A stretch of 64,000 bases of DNA from assembly GCF_000346465.2 (NCBI RefSeq), contig NC_034009.1:36215557-36279556 (forward strand), in the 5' to 3' direction. Each line of letters starts with the position of its first letter. Positions within the stretch are counted from its first letter, which is position 1. This DNA is from Prunus persica (taxonomy: Eukaryota > Streptophyta > Magnoliopsida > Rosales > Rosaceae). Shown here piece by piece: positions 12,467 through 25,100 of the stretch. A model generated the notes under the pieces. It was given only the letters and a program-made list of their open reading frames with translations, was not told the DNA's origin and ran no database searches. Both the position numbers and the translations under genes were made by a program.

Positions 12467-13814
12467 GTATTTGCAACTGCCGAAGGTTCTTTCGTATTAA
12501 TTTTCAGTCCTTATTGGTGTGCGCATTACGCTACATCACGATCCATCCATTAATATGCGCTCCTGACGTTTCATGCTCGTGATTGCAAAGCGCAGTGGGC
12601 GTGTAAACGTGCGATTGGCCCATTTTCGTGATCGATACTCTTCACGGTTTGCGATGTTGGGCTGTCATTTTTCGCAGCCGATCAAAAAGAAGTTAAGCCC
12701 AAAACAAACGGCCCATTAGGCTCTACGGGATGAGACGAAAGGACATTATTAAGACCATCTCCATTCATATTTGGGCTAAACTTAAATTTTCACCTTCTAA
12801 AATACCACTATTCACGTATTTTTAGGACTTAAATTTTTTTTTTCTCCAACCTTGCAGACTCATAATTTGAGTCCGCAACTTTATTAAATTGTTTAAGAAT
12901 GATTAACACTTAATTTTTTTTTGTCATTAATTTTTCTTGACATTATTTTTGTTTCAACATTCATGAATTAATTTTCTAAACATTTTAATCTTAAAAAATT
13001 AAAATTCCATAAACATAACTTTTTTTTTCGCTTAAAATTAAAATGAGAATGATTGTAGAGTTTGAGAGTGGGATCTCATTCAGATAAATTTAAAAAATTA
13101 TTTTAACCATTTGATTTTAATTTTGATTATTGAATCTTTTTCTCGTTAAAAATCAAGTTGAAAAAATATATGGGCTGTTTATATCTATTTGAGAAAGCTT
13201 GAAAAATGACAAAAAGTTGGTTCCCATTGCTTTACACGTGGCCAGCTTTTAAAGGCTCCAAAAGATTATATAAAGAATAAATAAAAAAAAAGAACAAGTA
13301 GATGCATAATTGGTTTTCAAAGGGATTCCAACGTCCTTTGATGTGAGCCTTCCACGTGTCCAGCAAATTTGCTTTGTCTTGTCATTCCTTCACATGCTGC
13401 ACAAGTTGGCTTCGACTTGGGGCCCACATAAATTCCACCAGCCTTGGAAAATTGGGCCAAATTCCACCCAAGATTTCAGTCTGACCCAAATTACCACTCT
13501 TCATTATACATGGTTGGAGAAGGTTTTTGGGGCTATAATCCTAAAATTTGAGTTTGGTCCTCATGGTTGGAGATGGCCTGAGGAAGTGCTTCTATAAGGA
13601 CAATGTGGAATTTTTTATTAAAAATTCAAGTGAAGTCTTTTTGTGACTCATTGACACTTTATATTATGAGGTAGAACTAGATTGCATTATATTTCATTGG
13701 ATCGAAAATGATAATACTAATTTAATAATGTGTTTGATACTATGTGCAATTACATTACTTAGTAGGATTAGAATTCAATTTAATCCCAAATTTTTGGTAG
13801 GAATTATAACAAAA

Positions 13815-13940
13815 ATTCTATAGCGAGGGCCTTATATACGGTGGCCTATTTATTAAACGTTATATCAAATTGGTTAGCCTGATTCAACGGTTAAAAGATA
13901 AGACCTAACTTAAAGGAGCATATATAAGAGTTCAGATTCT
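13815..13940. mobile_element. small fold-back MITE, copy 2
   Basis: It shares order and sequence with the element at 3703-3842: attctatagcgagggccttatata at the left, aacgttatatcaaattggttag in the middle, caacggttaaaagataagacc and catatataag at the right. It is more diverged and its right end is poorly defined. Confidence 0.5.
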
Positions 13941-15053
13941 CTAACCCCAATTTCTCTTTACCCCTACGTCTTCTATCTCAAATCTTGACACATGTCCATC
14001 CAATTAACACAACTTAACTCCCACTTAACTCTGTTAAGCCTAAATTAAATTTAAAAAATAAATAAAACAAATAGCAAAAACCCAGTCAGTTCCTATCCCC
14101 AACTTCGACAGCCACCCACAATCCAATCCAATCGCCAGAGTCCCGTGTTTTTGTGAGAAATTTGGGATTTTGGGTTGGAATTGATTGAAGTTGTGGGTTT
14201 TGCTTATCCTTTTTCTTTTTGTGTATAATTTGCAGCTGGTGAAGCAATTCGGAAAATAAAAAAAATTGATTCACTTTTACTGCTTGGGAATACCATTGGA
14301 AGCTTTCTTTCCTAAAGAGGGCCTTGTTCGGGGGCTAGCAAAAATATAATGGTTGGAATTAGAAGTAGATTTTGATGGGGAACAAACAACCAAAGCTTTT
14401 CGCATTGAAAAATAAAAGTCAAAAAAGAAAAAGAAGTTTAAGCTTTGTCTCTCAGCGCATATCATCTTTAGTTCAGTCTCTCTCAAAAATTTGTGCAGTA
14501 AGAAAAAGTTTGTAACTCAATTAGTTAAGAGTATTTACTTTTTTCATTTGAAGTTGTAAGTCCGATGTCTCCTCCCCTCGTATCATTTGTATAAAAAAAA
14601 ATTACACGGGTGAAAGGTAAAGCCACGTGGCAGACAATCCAACTATCCAAGTACGTAACATCTTATCCAGTTACAAGTAATGCTGCGGACCCGCCCAATT
14701 GGGTCATATCCACCGCCGTTTCCCTGGGCTGTCTTTACCAGTCGAGCAAGTGGAGCAGTCCAGCCCAAACTGCAAGGCCTTCAATACGTTGCTTTATAAT
14801 CTCCAAAATTCTTAAACTTAATGTTACAAACTGACAATTGTACAACACACGAAGTAAAGTAGTTTCAATACAAACAAAGTACAAGAAGAAACACAATGAA
14901 TAAATACAATATTTTGACTACATTTTCTGGTGATGAAACATACACTATCTGCAATGATCACATACTTAATCTCTAGCTTAGCCAGGCTTCATGAGCAAAA
15001 CAAATAAATTCAACATTTCACTTGGGAGTTAATTACCTAGGAGGACTAGCTAA

Positions 15054-17138
15054 TTAACGGTCTGATTCACGATCATATGAAGCCAATTGAAAAACCCACT
15101 TGGTCTGCAACCAAGTTGATTTAGAGACCACCGATTGGTGAACCATGGTGGGCTCCACAAGGGCCTTGATACGTTGCATTGCAACCTCGAGTGTGTCCTC
15201 GGACATGTTTGCATAGCACATTCTGAACCAACCCGGTTCAGAGCAATGGCAAGACGACCCAGGAGAGATGTTGAGCCCAAATTCACAAACCACTTTCATC
15301 CAAAGCTCCTTTTCAGCTTCAAAAGTGTTAGACTTCAAAAGGTGCCTCATGTCCACCCAACAAAACAACCCAGCATTGCTTTTCAAACACCTAATCCCTG
15401 CCCCTTTCAGCCCACAAACAAACATCTGCCTTCTCTTTCTAAGCCTCTTCTGGTTCTCCTTCAAGTAATTGGCTGTGAATTTCTTGTCTTTGAGCATGTG
15501 GGAAAGCATGTATTGAGTTTGTGAAGAGACAAGTCCAAAGCTTGACATCTTTGTGGCTGCGGACACAACTGTTTGATTGTTTGAGTATATCATGCCTACC
15601 CGAAAACCCGGCAGGCCAAGATCCTTAGAGAGGCTGTACACAATGTGAACGCGGTTCCATAGTTCAGTGTCTTCTAGGTTTCGTTCGGTTACGGCTTCCA
15701 CGATGCTTACGAAACTAGGAGAGTTGAAGACTGTTCCTGAATATATTTCGTCGCTTATTATGTGGATTTCTTTTGCAAGAGCAAAGTCTATGAGGTGGTT
15801 AAGCTCCAGTGTTGTCATTGTTGTGCCTAAAGGGTTTGAGGGATTTGTAACCAGCACCCCTTTGACTTTTAGATTGAATTCTTGGGCTCGTTGATAGGCT
15901 TCCTCCAATGCAGGCGCAGTGATTTGGAAGCCATTTTCACTTGTGCATTGTATGGGAACAATTTCAACTCCGGTGCGCCACTTAAGATCTCTATCAAACC
16001 TGCCAATAAAAGTGATTAATTAATAACAAAAACTAAGTTTAAGTTTAATATGCAAACTTAATTAAGTATTAAATACTGATTAAGAAGTTATACGTGTGGA
16101 AAAAGTATTGAAAACGCGGATTATATGAAAATGTAAGAATCACTATTATGTAGTGAGTTTCCCATATGCGTGTTATGAGAGAGATTATATATAACTAGCT
16201 CATATAAAAGGTTCTCGAGTGTTGCGAGAGAAATATTATATATAACTCACGCATACGTACCCTGGGTAGTATGGAGTGGGAAGGAGGAACGCTTCGCCGG
16301 GCTCAGCAAGGCAAAACATGAGAGTCTCATTTGCAGAAGTTGAACCAGCCGTGAGCACGAGCTTGTTTGGATCGAATTTTACTCTGTTACCCCTCATTTC
16401 CGCCATGAACTCTACCAGCTCCTGTACATATAGTGAATATTAGTCACCATTTTTTCATAAAGATTGTGAGTATATAAATACTTATAAAAGAGAGAGAATA
16501 ATTTAATATTACATTTTTGAAAGCAGGGAAGCCGTGATAGTCTTGAAAGAGAGCCAGCTCTCTGAAAACGGATCCTCCATTTCTTTTCAGCTCCAGTGCG
16601 TCCGGGTTGCTTGCAAGCCATGACTCAACCAAGTCAAACGAAAGCTGCAAGGAGAAATATACGTACGTGTTGTATAAATCAATGTCAGCGACTACTGGAA
16701 GTGGAATTGCGTAAGAGATTGAGAATGTCTAAAAATATTATGACACTAATTAATAATTAAGAACAATAAAAAAATAATACACATGTAATTAAAGACCATG
16801 CACACGCACTCAAAATCACCAACCAACTTAGATTCGTGATCACTTGTTCAACAACCATCTAATCACATTATATTATTATTATTATTATTTTGCTTCATTG
16901 TGCTGCTGACTTGAGGCATGGCCACGTCACCGGATGTGACAAATATTTTATTTGACACACAAAGTATAGCTAGCTAAAATTTCATGCTGCTGCTTACTTG
17001 ATTCTCTGCAAGTCCCATCTGAATGATGCCGTTTGGATTTTGAACTGGATCATAAGGGTTCTTCTCATACTCTTGCCAACCTAGGAAGTAGGAAGAGTCT
17101 TGCCCGTGTGAGTCACAACTTGCTTTTTTCGACAACAT
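15054..17138 (-). CDS. ACS: 1-aminocyclopropane-1-carboxylate synthase (ACS)
   Basis: Four exons on the minus strand: 16998-17138, 16513-16644, 16261-16421 and 15054-15999, giving 459 residues, a little short of the usual 470-495. The enzyme converts S-adenosylmethionine to ACC, the committed and usually rate-limiting step of ethylene synthesis, in the cytosol with pyridoxal phosphate. The start MLSKK...[19 protein letters not shown] is the conserved ACS N-terminus. Visible motifs are GLAENQ (residues 42-47), TNPSNPLG (196-203), DEIYSG with Tyr231, and [14 protein letters not shown] carrying the PLP lysine Lys270. The intron positions and four-exon layout are the common ACS pattern. The C-terminus [16 protein letters not shown] resembles the type-2 TOE motif (WVFRVSF.DR.) recognised by ETO1/EOL adaptors, but Ala451 sits where the usual phosphorylatable Ser lies and a Ser follows. 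So this is most likely a type-2 isoform with an altered tail. A TATA-like run lies about 150 bp upstream of the ATG. Confidence 0.95.
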
Positions 17139-17205
17139 TTTCAAGCTAGCCCTAGTGAATTCCTTGGCTACTAATTTAGTGCTTTTGGAGATTGAAAACT
17201 GTTAT

Positions 17206-17210
17206 TGAGA

Positions 17211-17242
<32 letters not shown>
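17206..17242. repeat. (GA)n microsatellite in ACS leader
   Basis: A GA run, CT on the ACS coding strand, lying 68-104 bp upstream of the ACS ATG and downstream of its TATA-like sequence. It is therefore probably transcribed in the 5' UTR. Confidence 0.9.
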
Positions 17243-17248
<6 letters not shown>

Positions 17249-17287
17249 GCGAGCTAGAGAAGTTGTGGAAAATGGAGCATTTGCATG

Positions 17288-17303
17288 CATATATATATAA
17301 TAG
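17288..17303 (-). promoter_or_regulatory. TATA-like element of the ACS gene
   Basis: On the minus strand the sequence reads ctattatatatatatgcatgc, a strong TATA run followed by the CT-rich leader and the ATG at 17138. The spacing suits a core promoter, with transcription starting roughly 30 bp further on. Confidence 0.5.
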
Positions 17304-17768
17304 AGAGGGGGCCTCATCATGGAGAGCTTGCTCGAGAGGGAGATGAGGGAACAACCAAAAAGAGACACAAGTCCGACAGTATGAATAATGAATTGACGGT
17401 GCCGATACTTTGACCAGAGAGAAACGCAGTTGGAGCTGCTTACGTATTATAATTAAGATCATTAACAATTATATGTTCTTTTTGGCTCATCTTAACAATA
17501 ATTGTTATAACAATAAAAATACCAGTCTTTTTTCATTAACTAGTTGCTTTTACGGATATCGTCATCGTTATTAAAATTTTGCACACGTACTTCCCTAATT
17601 AATTTGAATTAATTATACAATTAAGTACAGTACAGCTAGCTAGGTGTCTTATAGCACAAGTGCTGCTTCCGAGATATAGACATAGATTCTTATATATGAC
17701 GGTAATATTCATATTTAGGTTTTGATTCCGTTTTATATATTTTTACCAATAACATATATATATATATA

Positions 17769-18284
17769 GCTTCCATTAAAGGATTCTTCAAATGAGCTTA
17801 TTTGAGGGACATCCTTGTTAGGCATACTCCGAATTGTATTTCACTAATCCAAACGTAGGATACCCTAAAGAATATATATATATATTATAACAGTCCTCTT
17901 CCATATTGATGAATTCTTTCAAATAATTTTATTTGAGGGACACCCTTTAGGGTATTTTATGAATTTTTTTTCAACAATCCAAATCTTTTATGTTTCAAGT
18001 CTTCATTCATAGATCTTCCTTGCAAAAAATTAGACATATTGAAAATCATTAAGACATCTAATTGAGACCAACAAAATAAATGAACATGATGCTTTAAGAA
18101 AGTACTTAAATTTCAATAATTTAATTGAATGATCAAATGATATCAGATTCAAGTTATTTTTTGTATAGATAATCTTTGAATAAATATCTATAAAATAGAC
18201 AGTTTGGATTAGTGAAACAATGCGAAATGGACCCTACAAGAGTGTCCCTTATATTTGAGGGATTCCACAACGAAAGCTCTTTGT
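17769..18284. mobile_element. MITE-like element with imperfect inverted ends
   Basis: The left end (agcttcc...tcaaatgagcttatttgagggacatccttg...tttcactaatccaaac) is matched as a reverse complement by the right end (gtttggattagtgaaac...caagagtgtcccttatatttgagggattcc...gaaagct) over roughly 85 bp with mismatches and small gaps. A third related segment lies inside at about 17905-17990 (atttgagggacacccttt). There is no coding capacity and the target duplication is unclear. Confidence 0.55.
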
Positions 18285-21200
18285 ATATTATAAATTCAAC
18301 TTAATTGTGAGCCATTAAAATCCTCGTATCCATGCTTTGATTCTACATTTGATAAACAAAAAAAAGCATACTTATTCAAAACAAATGAAAAGGAAAAGGA
18401 AAATGAATACATTCGCAAGCATTTTTGGCGGCAATTAATTTTGACATATGTCATCATTCGCTTAATTAATATTAAACTTATTATTATTTTTTAAAATATT
18501 TTATAGGTGTGGATAGGGTGTTGTATTGGATGTCCAAGAGAAGGCACTCAATTCTGACTTCCAGTGAAGCACCGACAGGCCAACGTCATCCCTTTTGGCC
18601 TGAAAGCGAACATCTCCATTTCAAGTACACGAATGTCTTTTGAGTCATCAACTTCTAATTAATCAAGTTTTTAATTTTTGTTTAATTTGGATTAATTTGT
18701 TATTAAAATGTAACCCCGTTAAACAATGAATTTATTTTTAAATTTGGATTCATTTGCAGATATAGTCTTTACATCAAACCTATCAATTTCATAATATAAC
18801 ACATTTCACAACTTACTTCAAGTTTAACTAAGAAATTGTCACGTCACTTGTCACATAATTCAGTAACTAATAAAAATTGAGTCATTTTGTAACCTGAAAA
18901 ACAATGAAGATATTATTTAGTGTGTTCGTCCGAGTAGTTCTAGTCAATCATGGAAACCCAGGAGACCGTCAAAATCAAGCAATCCAATTTTGGGCACATT
19001 TGAGACTTTGCTTGTGAGCTCCTCTTTGTTATTATTTCCGGGATTGGGAGAGCTCACTCTGCAAGCTTCCCCACCCATTGTCCATATTCCATTTCCATAT
19101 AACCGGTTCCAAGGTTGGGACGAGACTTTAGGTGGTCCATGGTGCACACATATTAGGTGCACAAAATGCTAGTTAGTTTTTGGTTGTGGGCTGCTGCCAC
19201 GTGTCCGGATTTCAAATCGGACCCCGGGTGGTCCATGGCTAATGAGCTATGAGAATCTCCACAGAAGTGCAGGGGCTTCGTCTTTGTCCAAACTCCAAAT
19301 GATATTGGGTCCCATTTAACCCTCAAATTCTGTCGGCCATTTTCTCTCTGTCTCCTCCCCCTTTGAGTTTAAAATTACTTTTAAAGAAAAGAACCCTGAA
19401 ATTTTGCCTTTCATTTTCGATGAGTTTCTTAGAAACCAACTGAAGTGATCTTATCCTCTCAACTAAATCCCTATATTATAGAGCTAGCTGCCACTGCATG
19501 TTCATTGGTTTTAAGGATTGACCTCTCAAAACGACTGATAATGATCATAGAGGATTTAGTTAACACGTGCCCACTTAGTGTATAACCCCTTGATTAACAA
19601 AACTAATCATTCGAGTAGTTAAATCCTATATGGATTTGAAGGCTGTAAGAGATATGTCAAAAATAACATATCTAAAAACTTATTTTAATAATTTTTTAGT
19701 CATAGACTCCACTATCATTTACTATATTTAAAAACTTTATGCATCATATGAGCTCTATTTGTTTTTTAAAATATAATAAAATAAAATAATATTTGGCATT
19801 TCGAATGGAGTTAAATATTTTTCGAAGTGTTAAATTGCCACATAAGCCATTAAATTCAAATTTTACATTTTACATTTGACATCTCCCTTGAAGATGCTCT
19901 AAAGCAAAAAAGTGTGCTCCGAAATTGACAACTTATCACTTAACGAAAATTTTAACGGTCAGTTAACGGCGAAGCCATATTGCAACAAATTTTCAATGTT
20001 GATAAAAGGGGCAATCTCGTAGTTTTGTAAAATTGAGAAAATAAAAACACACATGCCTTACGAGTGAAACCACGTGATAATCAACATGTTATGTTTGGTG
20101 AAATGCTAAACCCTAATTTGTCAACAACAAAAAAATCTCCCTAAGTCTATATAATGTTTAAGAAATAATATAGTGCAGTGCTTAAGCAGTGACGGAAAGG
20201 AGTTGGTGTGTGGTATTATCCACCCATTTCACGATGCATAGTTGTCTTGTTTAACATAATCACACGCGTTATAAAGTGAGGGACAGCTCAATTGCAAGAT
20301 TTGTTCTTGATTCTTTGGCATTTAAGCTGCAATTATTTCCCACGGATTCTGTCTTAGAAAAATAATAATCTAGAACTTGACCTTGCCGTTTTAATATTCA
20401 ATTATTCATGCAGAGGAAGTATATATACATATTATATTTTGCCAATGGTAACCATCATGATGAGCTGCCTGAAAATGAACCAGTGATGAATTAACGCGGT
20501 TTTGTAATATGCCAAAAACCCTAAAAATGGCTGGTGAGATGGGACTGTAGGAAATTAATTGTGCTTTAATCTTCTTCTTCTTCTTTTTTTTTTTTTTTTT
20601 TTTTTGGTTGGGTGCGAGTCAAAGTCGTGCTCTCACTTCACACGCCAGAGATATCAGTTTGACTATTTGAGGCCTGTTTTTTTAATTTTTATAGATATAA
20701 ATATGCAGTGAGTGAGTTGCTGATGTGTTTCGAAATTATTACATACCTTTTGGAATTTCCAGTTGAATGTTTTCAACCAAGTTATTATTTGCCTATAAGA
20801 TGCTCTACTATCCCATCGCAAATTGATTTTCGGGTGAAGTCTCAACTTCTTTCATTCTTCCTATTTCAATTCAAAATTATTTATTAATGGAAGTCGCTCT
20901 GCTCAATTTCAATCAGTTGAGCTAATAATGGGGAAAGAAGCATCAAAATAAGCAAAACAAAACAAAAAACATTGGCCGAATGAGTACGCAAGAGCCCTAC
21001 ATAAGAAGATTCATCCAATTGTGAAATTGCATTGAGGATCAAAACCAGCATTTTTCTTCATTGTGGATATACTCTTTCTATGAATATCGTACTTCTTTAG
21101 GATTGCAAATCTTAAAGTTTTGGATAAGCAGAAGTTAGTAGCTAGCTCTCATAACTAGTACTGCATATTCATGGCTCCCTCCAGACCACACAGCTGAGTC

Positions 21201-21832
21201 TATGGACATACATTGCGCCACTTGTTTATCTTTCTTGTTTTGTTCAAGCAAAAAGTTCATCCAAATTTGAAGGGATAATGGTTTAACCTAATTTAGGTCT
21301 AAGCTGAGTGGAATATTTGCGTTCAATATGATATTGTTTTGGACTTTAATTATATAGTGGAAGCCCATCTGTCTTGAAAAGTGCTTGTAACCCAAAAAAG
21401 TGATGAATTTTTATTTTTATTTTTAATGTGTGTAATTTATGCGTGAGTGAAATAAAAGGATAATATCTAAGACGGGTCACATTATAGAATATCTGTATGT
21501 GTATACATTGTCAAGAGAGGTTTCCCACTCCAAGCAACAAAAAGAGTGATTAATCCATAATATTTCCTGAACGTTTAAGCGTAAATGTGGAAAATAAGTT
21601 AAATATCTAATATATATGTATTGTAGAACCCATGTTTATGGGTGTACAATAGCATAACCATGTTGTGGCAAGTGGGGGCGCAAGAAAGTCTTTCCTATTA
21701 ATTTTGCCCAAAAGTCTTAAGTGTATTCATTGGTTTTTTTTTCTTCTAAAGGTGGGAACAGATAAAGGTGTTTGATGAAATGTTTCAAACGGAGAGACTG
21801 TGGAGCCGGTTGCTAATGTAGGTATATAATAT

Positions 21833-21835
<3 letters not shown>

Positions 21836-21869
<34 letters not shown>
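21836..21869. repeat. (GA)n microsatellite beside the gap
   Basis: An uninterrupted GA run, followed by a G/C-rich stretch (ctcggggagggggccccctgg) and then the N run. Such sequence is a common cause of assembly breaks. Confidence 0.95.
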
Positions 21870-21871
<2 letters not shown>

Positions 21872-21915
21872 CTCGGGGAGGGGGCCCCCTGGTGCCCACC
21901 ACATCCGAAAGCGTC

Positions 21916-22163
21916 NNNNNNNNNNNNNNNNNNNNNNNNNNNNNNNNNNNNNNNNNNNNNNNNNNNNNNNNNNNNNNNNNNNNNNNNNNNNNNNNNNNNN
22001 NNNNNNNNNNNNNNNNNNNNNNNNNNNNNNNNNNNNNNNNNNNNNNNNNNNNNNNNNNNNNNNNNNNNNNNNNNNNNNNNNNNNNNNNNNNNNNNNNNNN
22101 NNNNNNNNNNNNNNNNNNNNNNNNNNNNNNNNNNNNNNNNNNNNNNNNNNNNNNNNNNNNNNN
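21916..22163. other. assembly gap (248 N)
   Basis: A run of unknown bases. Open frames that cross it are meaningless. Nothing on either side suggests an interrupted gene. Confidence 0.99.
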
Positions 22164-25100
22164 GTAAACATGTTGTAGGAAGTTTGCGTCCGCCAACCCG
22201 CAACATGGCTCCCATCTCACGTTACGCCATATAATGTCCTCATGCACATATACATTATTTTTTTCATCTCTTCTCTTAATTTCTTTGTTAGATATTTACA
22301 GCTAGACTTCCATGCAGTTAGTTAGGTCTACCAATTAGTACGTATATACACGAAAAGACCGGTAACAAAAGTACGTATACGGACAATGTTTTCTTCAGTA
22401 ACATTGAAAGATTTGGAGCTACTACTACAAGAAAAATTGAATGATGATCACTTTAAGAGAGTGAGGTCATGGATTGACTGGAAACTGGAGGTCACCTATA
22501 CTTGTACCGTGGGTAACACATAATTGATTAGCCGGGCTCTTGGAAGTATATACGACATGTGTTTGGTTGGAAAGTAGTCAGTTTTGTATGTATTGTGATG
22601 CCATGTACTATATAAACGTTTGTGTTTGTGTGTAAAGGTAGATTGAAGAAGAAAAGAAGTGAAGGCCAGCTAATAGGTAAGCTCTTGGATGTGACTGAAA
22701 TAAAAAAAGACAATTGAGCCGTATATATATGGGGAGTTCGAAGTCAAAAAGTTTAATACGAAGTCCAATGAGATAGCATTTCTATGTTGTTACTTTTGTC
22801 CTTTGTTGCAGAGTTTTGTACCATATTGTAGTTATGCTTCTGCAACAAAGCAAGAAAATAATACCATGCTTTTTGACCTGACCATCTTAAATTATTTTGC
22901 AGGCTTTTCTTGTTGCGAGGCCACATGACATGAGGTACTCTCAATAATACCCAAATGGGAAAATTTACTTAGAGAAGAAGCTACGAGACTGTAAAAATTG
23001 CCAAAATTATTATGTTATTCCAAGCCCACTTTGGAGACTCCAATACTCAAACGTTGTAGCTTTTAATAACACTGTCTTGTTGTCGCATCAACATATCAAA
23101 CGCAGATTAACACCCGGAGGTTCCTTCGATTCCATTTATTTAGGAGATGACATGATGTTGCACCAGGCAATATGTACATGCACACTTGGTCCTCTCAAGT
23201 CAAACATTTCCAGTCATGGGCAAGCCCTAATTCTTCACCATAATTAATGATGCAGAAACCATGCCGGCCGACCCATGCGTGCTGTTTTATTTTACGGCTC
23301 TTCAATATGTGATGTATGTTCACGTGAGGAAGAGAGTTTGATGCCAGTCCAGGTGAGGAAAGGTGGCGTTTTCAAATTAGGAGTCGGGACAAGATCGGAT
23401 CGATAAAATTTTCGGCATCACGTGTTAAGTAACAAGATATATTCAGTTTTGTTTTGTTTTGTTTTTTTTATTATAAATATTGTTGATGCATAAAAATGGT
23501 CGAACATTTTTGGGCCCAATATAGAGATGATGTCTTTTTCTGCCTCACGGGTTCTTCAGCAGAAGAAGTGACCTGCAAGGCAAATAATGAACAATGAGTC
23601 CTTGAGTACTGGCTGAAAACTCTTCGATGATATAGTCTATGTTGTACGGACACGGGTACGGGGACACGGCGACACGGAAGATTTCAAAAAATTAGGACAC
23701 GGATACAACTAAGACACGGCAATTAAAATAATAATTTATTCTCAATACTTCAATGTCACATAATTCCATAAAACAAAACAAATAACTCATGTTCATCATC
23801 CATACATAATAATTAATAGACCACAAAATAAAACATAAATTATCTAACTCTCAATCTTCTTCAAGCATCTATGTCTTCATTATTATTGTTATTATTTGAT
23901 GTGTTTCTCTTTAAAAAAACAGAAGAAAGAATTGTCACCTCACCACCAAATCCAACTCTTCTACTGCTGTGGAAGGAGATAAAAAAAGAAAATAGAGAAC
24001 ATAAATAAGTGCATTTGAAAACAGAGAAAAAAAAAATTGCAAAGAGACTTACCTTGTGCAAAACCAGAAGAAGGGGAGGAGAAGAGCTGTGACGGAGGAA
24101 ATGAACTTTGGCAGCAGAAAAAGTGAGATTTAGGTTTTAAAAAAATCCTTTTTCCACTTTTAGCCCCTAGTTTTAAAACTATTCAAATCAGTCCACCAAA
24201 GTTTCAAAAATCACATTTAGACCATAGATTTTATTTTAAAATTTTCAAACTGGTCCATGCCGTGTCTTGATCGTGTCGGAGCCGTGTCTTGACTATGTCC
24301 CAACCGTTGACTGTATCCAATGAGTCTCGAGGGCGCGTCGGAGTTGTGTCGGCGTGTCCGACACTCCAGCAGTTTGAAGTGTCCGTACAACATAGGCTAT
24401 AGTTAGCTTTTAAGGACAAAGTGAATAGTGATATGGACAAGGTAATAGCTAAATAGCCGAATGTAACAATTATCTCGTTTGGGGACTTGTGCTCCTTTTT
24501 ATAGACTTTGGAGGGTGTGCGTCCTGAGTGAAATTTCGATGTAGGATTGTGGGCATTGCCTGATAGGGTGCCATGTGTTCTTGTGAGAAATCACTAGCAA
24601 GGCACATTCTTTTGGCATGATCTGCAGGATGGGTTGCTGATAGCTCATCACCTACCAATGGTATTCCGTGAGTCAAAATGCTTTGCCGAGCTTTGTGCGC
24701 TCCCTTTGTGGGTCCTTTGTTTCAAGTGTCGCGTTCTGATTGGCCGATCAGATATGATATAAACAAATATAATCTCAAATATTCAACACGCACAATAAAT
24801 AAGTCACACATATCCAACAACCAACCTACGACCTCAAGCCTTCATTGTACAACATCAATCATCAATATAAATTGAGTCTCAGAATAGCTTAAATAAGTTT
24901 CCTAGATTCATCCTGACATGATTGAAGATAACACAAAATAAAAATATTTAGTTAAAAGATGACACGTGTTCGAGTTCGATAAAAACTTTTATTTCTTGAA
25001 GAAAAGGCATTTTGATAGAGAATATCCTACCATTGAAAAGGCCACTAAGTTAGCTCAAGTAGCGAGAGAGTGTATGAAAATTGATTAGAAATAGATTTAG

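Larger units (their letters stand above)
12300..14950. other. intergenic; RXW8-like promoter side and ACS downstream side
   Basis: No gene supported. The stretch holds the upstream region of the RXW8-like gene, a fold-back MITE at 13815-13940, and two similar G-box blocks around 12428-12466 and 14617-14651. Open frames at 13310-13597 and 14610-14834 have no recognisable content. Confidence 0.55.
17305..21900. other. intergenic, no supported gene
   Basis: AT-rich, with a MITE-like inverted repeat at 17769-18284, a poly(T) run near 20587-20604 and a (GA)n run abutting the assembly gap. Short open frames (for example 18944-19162 and 20663-20845) show no family signal. Confidence 0.55.

Noticed and set aside
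13310..13597. 95-codon plus-strand frame with ccacgtgtcc upstream-type motifs
   Set aside because: No recognisable protein content and bounded by AT-rich DNA; ACGT motifs alone do not make a gene.
21727..22247. Several open frames of 110-162 codons
   Set aside because: They cross the N run, where no stop can be called, and the (GA)n repeat; no real content.
23861..24061. 66-codon minus-strand frame inside the TIR element as a transposase remnant
   Set aside because: Phe/Ser-rich translation of T-rich sequence without a transposase motif.
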